The notes beneath the pieces were generated by a model. The model saw only the letters and a program-made list of their open reading frames with translations. It did not search any database and was not told where the DNA came from. From Nitrosarchaeum sp. (GTDB lineage Archaea > Thermoproteota > Nitrososphaeria > Nitrososphaerales > Nitrosopumilaceae), in the NCBI GenBank assembly GCA_009697485.1, contig SICY01000024.1, positions 1 to 8,910 on the forward strand: a DNA stretch of 8,910 nt, written 5' to 3'. Both the position numbers and the translations under genes were made by a program. Positions 5,787 through 8,910 of this stretch are shown piece by piece (positions within the stretch are counted from its first letter, which is position 1; each line of letters starts with the position of its first letter).

Positions 5787-8477
5787 TCATCCTAAAATCA
5801 TTGATTTTGCTTCGGCTACTGCCTCATCTATTTTAGATGTGTCTTTTCCTCCACCCTGGGCAAATTTTGCGTCTCCACCACCTGCTCCACCTAGGATTTC
5901 AGCCACAGATTTGGCAATATTTCCAGCATTTTTACTCTTTGATGCCTTATCGCCAGAGTATGCTATTACTCGAATAGTTGGACCTGACTCAAAAATCCCA
6001 ACATAAACTGAATTTGGATTCTCTTTGACTAGTTTTTTGCCAAAATTCATGTGAAAGAATTCATCATATTGTTTTGAATTTGTAAAACATGATTTTATTG
6101 AATTTACATTAATCTCAATCTCATCAATTACTCCAGTACTGGAAAGTGTTGCAATTTGCTCTAACAATGCTGGAATCTTTTCTTTTGCTTTTTGCCTTTC
6201 TTCTCCTCTTTGTTTATCTTTGAGTTCTTTTTGTACTGATTCTTCTGCTTTCTTTAATTGCTCAATTTCTTGTTGTTTTACATATTCTCGTGCAGTTGGT
6301 CCTGAAACAAATTCTAGTCTTACTACTCCATCTTGAATTCTCTTTGTTTTGGTAATTTTGATTAATTCTACATCTCTGGTTTTTTTGACATGAGTTCCCC
6401 CACATGCTTCAACATCAAAGTCTTCAATTGATACAATTCTAACTGATTTGACAGGAACTACACCCCCCTGATAAATTTTAAATCCATATTTTTGCTCTGC
6501 AGTTCCTCTGTCATAGTTTTCAATAGTTACTGTCATGTCTTTTGCAACAATATAGTTTGCAGCATTTTCAATGTCTTGCACTTGTTGATCTGTTAATGAT
6601 GAATGATGTGTAATGTCTAATCTTGCATGATCTGCTTCTTTGAATGCAGAGTGCTGCCATATCCATGAACCTAATACTCCTCTTGCTGATGAATTTAGAA
6701 TGTGTGTACTTGTGTGGTTTTTTGTTATGTTTGCTCTACGTGTTACATCAACTTTGCATGATACTATACTTCCTTCTTTTGGAGTCTGGCCTTCTATTTC
6801 ATGAATAATTACTCCCCCGTGTTTATTGACATCAACTACTTTGGCTCCTGCAATGGTTCCATGATCAGGCTCTTGTCCTCCACCTCTTGCATAAAATGAA
6901 GTTCTATCAAGCACTACTGATTTATCAAAAACTTTGAGAACTTTGGCCTCAAATTCCATAGGATCATCTTTGTAAAACAACATTTCAGTTTCTGGAATGT
7001 TTTCAAGTGGAAGTTGCTCTACATCTTTTCTCTTGTCTGATTGGTGTAAATCCGATAATTTTGCATAAAATGATGAGGGAATTTCAGAGATTACGTCAAT
7101 TTCTTTGAGATACTCTGGCGTAATTCCATCTGATTCGTATAGTGTGATTAGTTCATCAACAGTTGGTGCTCTACCTTTTTCTTTTAGACGTACTGCCATT
7201 TTACCCATTCTTGTTTTTGATTCAACATATCTTTCAGATTCTAATTTTAGAATAGTTTTGACGTCTTGTCTTTTGGCATCAAGCTCAGGATAGGTATCTT
7301 TTAGATAATCAATATGCATATCCACTAGTTCATCAATGTCTAGCTTGAGATTCATTCTGTCCATTGTTCCATTAATTCTTCTCAACATCATTCTTAGATT
7401 GTATCCTCCACCAACATTACTTGGCAATGCTCCATCTGTAATTGCAAAGATCAATGTACGAAGATGATCTGCAATCAAATACATTCCTTCAAGCGGTGTG
7501 ATTATTCGATTAATCTGATCTTGTGTTAGCCCTACAGATTTTACTGCATGTCTTCTTACATCAATTAAATCCTCATGAATCTCCAGATTTTTTGCAATTG
7601 CTGTAAAATACTTTCTAAGCATTTCAGAGTCTGAATCAATTCCTATTTTTTCAAACAAGTGATTTGTGATTGGACCAAAACAGCAATCATATGCAGTTGG
7701 AGTTCCCATTGTAATCCATGCAAATCTTTCTAGACCTGCACCCATATCGATAATTTTCTGATCAAGTGTTGTATGTTTTCCCAACTCTCCTTGAAATTCA
7801 GTAAACACGGCATTACCAATCTCTAATCCTCTAACAAAGTATTCCAATGATGAACCAAAAGAGCCTCCACCTGCCCAAACATCTTCAACAAACACAACTT
7901 CTTCTTTTTTTATTCCAAATTGATTCGTCAATAACCTAAAGTCTAAATCTACACATTTGTCTTTCCAATATCCCTGAGAATTTGGAATACTGTGTTGTCC
8001 AATCATACAAAAACTAGAAAAATGTCTTCCAGTTACTCCGACATTTTCCAAATCCTTGAATCTTAAACAAGTTTGCGGAACCACTAATGGGTTTGCAGGA
8101 AATTCAAAGACAACTTTTGAACCCATTATTCTTTGAAAATCTACAATAGATGCAATTGTAAAGTAAAGATCATCTCGCCATCTACAAACAACTGGATATC
8201 TTGAAACTGATGTGTGACCATTTTTTACAAAAAATGATTCTACTTCTTTCCAAGCTTGTGTATAATCAAATCTCTTTGCAGTTGGAGGATCTCCGATAAA
8301 CGAATATGTATCATCTGCATCATCTGGGCATAATTCTCTTCCAGAATCTAAAGTCCAGAAGAATCTTTTGCACTTTAAGCATGATTTTCTGACAAATCCT
8401 TGCTCTTCAAATAATTTAACCTTGTAGTATCTATCTGGTTCAGATGAAAATTCCTTTAGAATTTCTTTTTTATCCAA
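5787..8477 (-). CDS. alaS: Alanyl-tRNA synthetase, archaeal type
   Basis: This class II synthetase charges tRNA-Ala and edits Ser/Gly mischarging; 896 residues is normal for the archaeal form. The archaeal N-terminal extension has a cysteine cluster (C33, C36, C50) that may bind metal. The catalytic core includes RWRDDLYFTIASI (99-111), DVWAGGGSFG (199-208), GAGLERFAW (246-254) and LPSNVGGGYNLRMMLRR (351-367). The editing domain supplies the zinc ligands H588, H592 (HTSTH), C692 and H696 (CGGTH). A coiled-coil linker (about 730-770) leads to a C-Ala domain with the glycine-rich GGAGGGDAKFAQGGG (863-877). The start is TTG at 8477. The nearest in-frame codon signal above it is a stop, with no ATG between, and the sequence MDKKEILKEF fits the family N-terminus. 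A TATA-like box 25 bases upstream suggests a leaderless TTG mRNA. alaS is followed by leuS after 7 bases. Confidence 0.97.
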   Translation of the reverse strand: MDKKEILKEFSSEPDRYYKVKLFEEQGFVRKSCLKCKRFFWTLDSGRELCPDDADDTYSFIGDPPTAKRFDYTQAWKEVESFFVKNGHTSVSRYPVVCRWRDDLYFTIASIVDFQRIMGSKVVFEFPANPLVVPQTCLRFKDLENVGVTGRHFSSFCMIGQHSIPNSQGYWKDKCVDLDFRLLTNQFGIKKEEVVFVEDVWAGGGSFGSSLEYFVRGLEIGNAVFTEFQGELGKHTTLDQKIIDMGAGLERFAWITMGTPTAYDCCFGPITNHLFEKIGIDSDSEMLRKYFTAIAKNLEIHEDLIDVRRHAVKSVGLTQDQINRIITPLEGMYLIADHLRTLIFAITDGALPSNVGGGYNLRMMLRRINGTMDRMNLKLDIDELVDMHIDYLKDTYPELDAKRQDVKTILKLESERYVESKTRMGKMAVRLKEKGRAPTVDELITLYESDGITPEYLKEIDVISEIPSSFYAKLSDLHQSDKRKDVEQLPLENIPETEMLFYKDDPMEFEAKVLKVFDKSVVLDRTSFYARGGGQEPDHGTIAGAKVVDVNKHGGVIIHEIEGQTPKEGSIVSCKVDVTRRANITKNHTSTHILNSSARGVLGSWIWQHSAFKEADHARLDITHHSSLTDQQVQDIENAANYIVAKDMTVTIENYDRGTAEQKYGFKIYQGGVVPVKSVRIVSIEDFDVEACGGTHVKKTRDVELIKITKTKRIQDGVVRLEFVSGPTAREYVKQQEIEQLKKAEESVQKELKDKQRGEERQKAKEKIPALLEQIATLSSTGVIDEIEINVNSIKSCFTNSKQYDEFFHMNFGKKLVKENPNSVYVGIFESGPTIRVIAYSGDKASKSKNAGNIAKSVAEILGGAGGGDAKFAQGGGKDTSKIDEAVAEAKSMILG

Positions 8478-8498
8478 CGATGAACATCTCTTAGTCTG

Positions 8499-8505
8499 AT
8501 ATTAA
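8499..8505 (-). promoter_or_regulatory. TATA-like box of the alaS-leuS unit
   Basis: TTAATAT on the minus strand is centred about 25 bases before the TTG start of alaS, giving a leaderless or near-leaderless transcript. Other AT-rich boxes at about 8513-8522 and 8525-8532 would give leaders of roughly 15-30 bases and cannot be excluded. Confidence 0.4.
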
Positions 8506-8553
8506 GAATTGTCGATTAATAATTCATTAAATACAATCTAACTTGGACATAAT

Positions 8554-8569
8554 AACCCTAAAACCCTAA
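8554..8569. repeat. Two exact tandem copies of AACCCTAA
   Basis: The 8-base unit AACCCTAA occurs twice head-to-tail (8554-8561 and 8562-8569) and is followed by CC. It lies in the 98-base spacer upstream of alaS, just past the stop codon of the coiled-coil gene. On the transcribed strand it reads TTAGGGTT twice. It resembles eukaryotic telomere units, but only two copies exist. It might be a regulatory site or chance; no function is claimed. Confidence 0.6.
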
Positions 8570-8575
8570 CCGAAA

Positions 8576-8910
8576 CTAGTTTTTCTTTACTGCATCATAT
8601 TTTGATAAATCAGAATTCCATGCTATCTTGACATATGGGTCAAACTCGTATGTATCTGCAAATTTCTTTACATTTTCTTTGTGAACATCATCTAGTATTT
8701 TTAGAGCTGCTATCTTTTCTTGCAGGATATTCTCTTGTGTTGAATCATATTTTTTTCTTATTTGCATGATTTTGGTGCTAAGCTCCTCTATTGTCATGCC
8801 AGTACGCTCGCTCTGTTCCTTTATTGCACTTTTTTCATCGTTTTTTGACTGTTTCAATACATCAGAGTATTTTTTGTCATATGCATCTTTTAGCTCTGCT
8901 TGTTTTAATG
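8576..8910 (-). CDS. Charged, probable coiled-coil protein (5' end outside window)
   Basis: The frame is open to the right edge of the window, so this is the C-terminal 110 residues of a longer protein. A TTG at 8857 is a possible but less likely start, since coding-like sequence (LKQAELKDAYDKKYSDV) continues above it and has the same character. The product is soluble and very rich in Lys, Glu, Asp and Ser, with heptad-like helical stretches (ELSTKIMQIRKKYDSTQENILQEKIAALKI) and no cysteine. It ends with a more ordered-looking tail, DPYVKIAWNSDLSKYDAVKKN. I do not recognise the family. The gene is on the same strand as alaS with a 98-base gap that contains TATA-like boxes, so it is probably a separate transcription unit. 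Confidence 0.65.
   Translation of the reverse strand, partial: LKQAELKDAYDKKYSDVLKQSKNDEKSAIKEQSERTGMTIEELSTKIMQIRKKYDSTQENILQEKIAALKILDDVHKENVKKFADTYEFDPYVKIAWNSDLSKYDAVKKN

Noticed and set aside
7105..7293. Plus-strand 62-codon open frame inside alaS
   Set aside because: It is antisense to conserved alaS coding sequence; the serine-rich translation is typical of a shadow frame.
8478..8500. Possible C/D box RNA antisense to the alaS start (ACGATGA ... CTGA)
   Set aside because: The boxes are only about 12 bases apart with one mismatch, and no second box pair follows. Probably chance.

Overview
This window looks like a chromosomal segment of an archaeon, most probably a Nitrosopumilus-like member of the Nitrososphaerota (Thaumarchaeota). 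The evidence is its AT-rich composition, an archaeal-type ribosomal protein S7, archaeal/eukaryal-type leucyl- and alanyl-tRNA synthetases, a geranylgeranyl-reductase-type flavoprotein, and a tRNA gene interrupted by short introns, one of which has a clear bulge-helix-bulge. Start sites mostly lack Shine-Dalgarno sequences and have a TATA-like box about 25-29 bases upstream, as expected for leaderless archaeal mRNAs. The genus-level placement is an inference from overall protein resemblance; no search was run.

Left part (1-1723). The 3' part of rps7 enters from the left edge. It converges on a minus-strand tRNA-Gln(CUG) gene split by two introns: 20 nt in the D-loop and 15 nt in the anticodon loop. 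Next is a small minus-strand gene of unknown function. It shares a very short divergent promoter region with a plus-strand gene for a cysteine-rich protein of the CxxCxxCC (YkgJ-like) metal-chelating family.

Middle (1720-2899). A minus-strand FAD-dependent geranylgeranyl-reductase-family protein converges on the cysteine-rich gene; the two stop codons share one TTAA. A 166-base gap follows, holding its promoter and otherwise nothing recognised.

Right part (2900-8910). alaS and leuS lie in tandem on the minus strand, separated by 7 bases, and are probably cotranscribed in the order alaS then leuS. Both carry complete catalytic and editing motifs. A 98-base spacer with a TATA-like box and an exact 8-base tandem repeat separates alaS from the 3' part of a charged, probably coiled-coil protein that runs off the right edge.

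The common theme is translation: S7, tRNA-Gln, AlaRS and LeuRS. I found no mobile element, CRISPR array, toxin-antitoxin pair or defence cluster. The most notable item is the doubly interrupted tRNA-Gln, which a standard tRNA search could miss or mis-call because one intron is in a non-canonical position.
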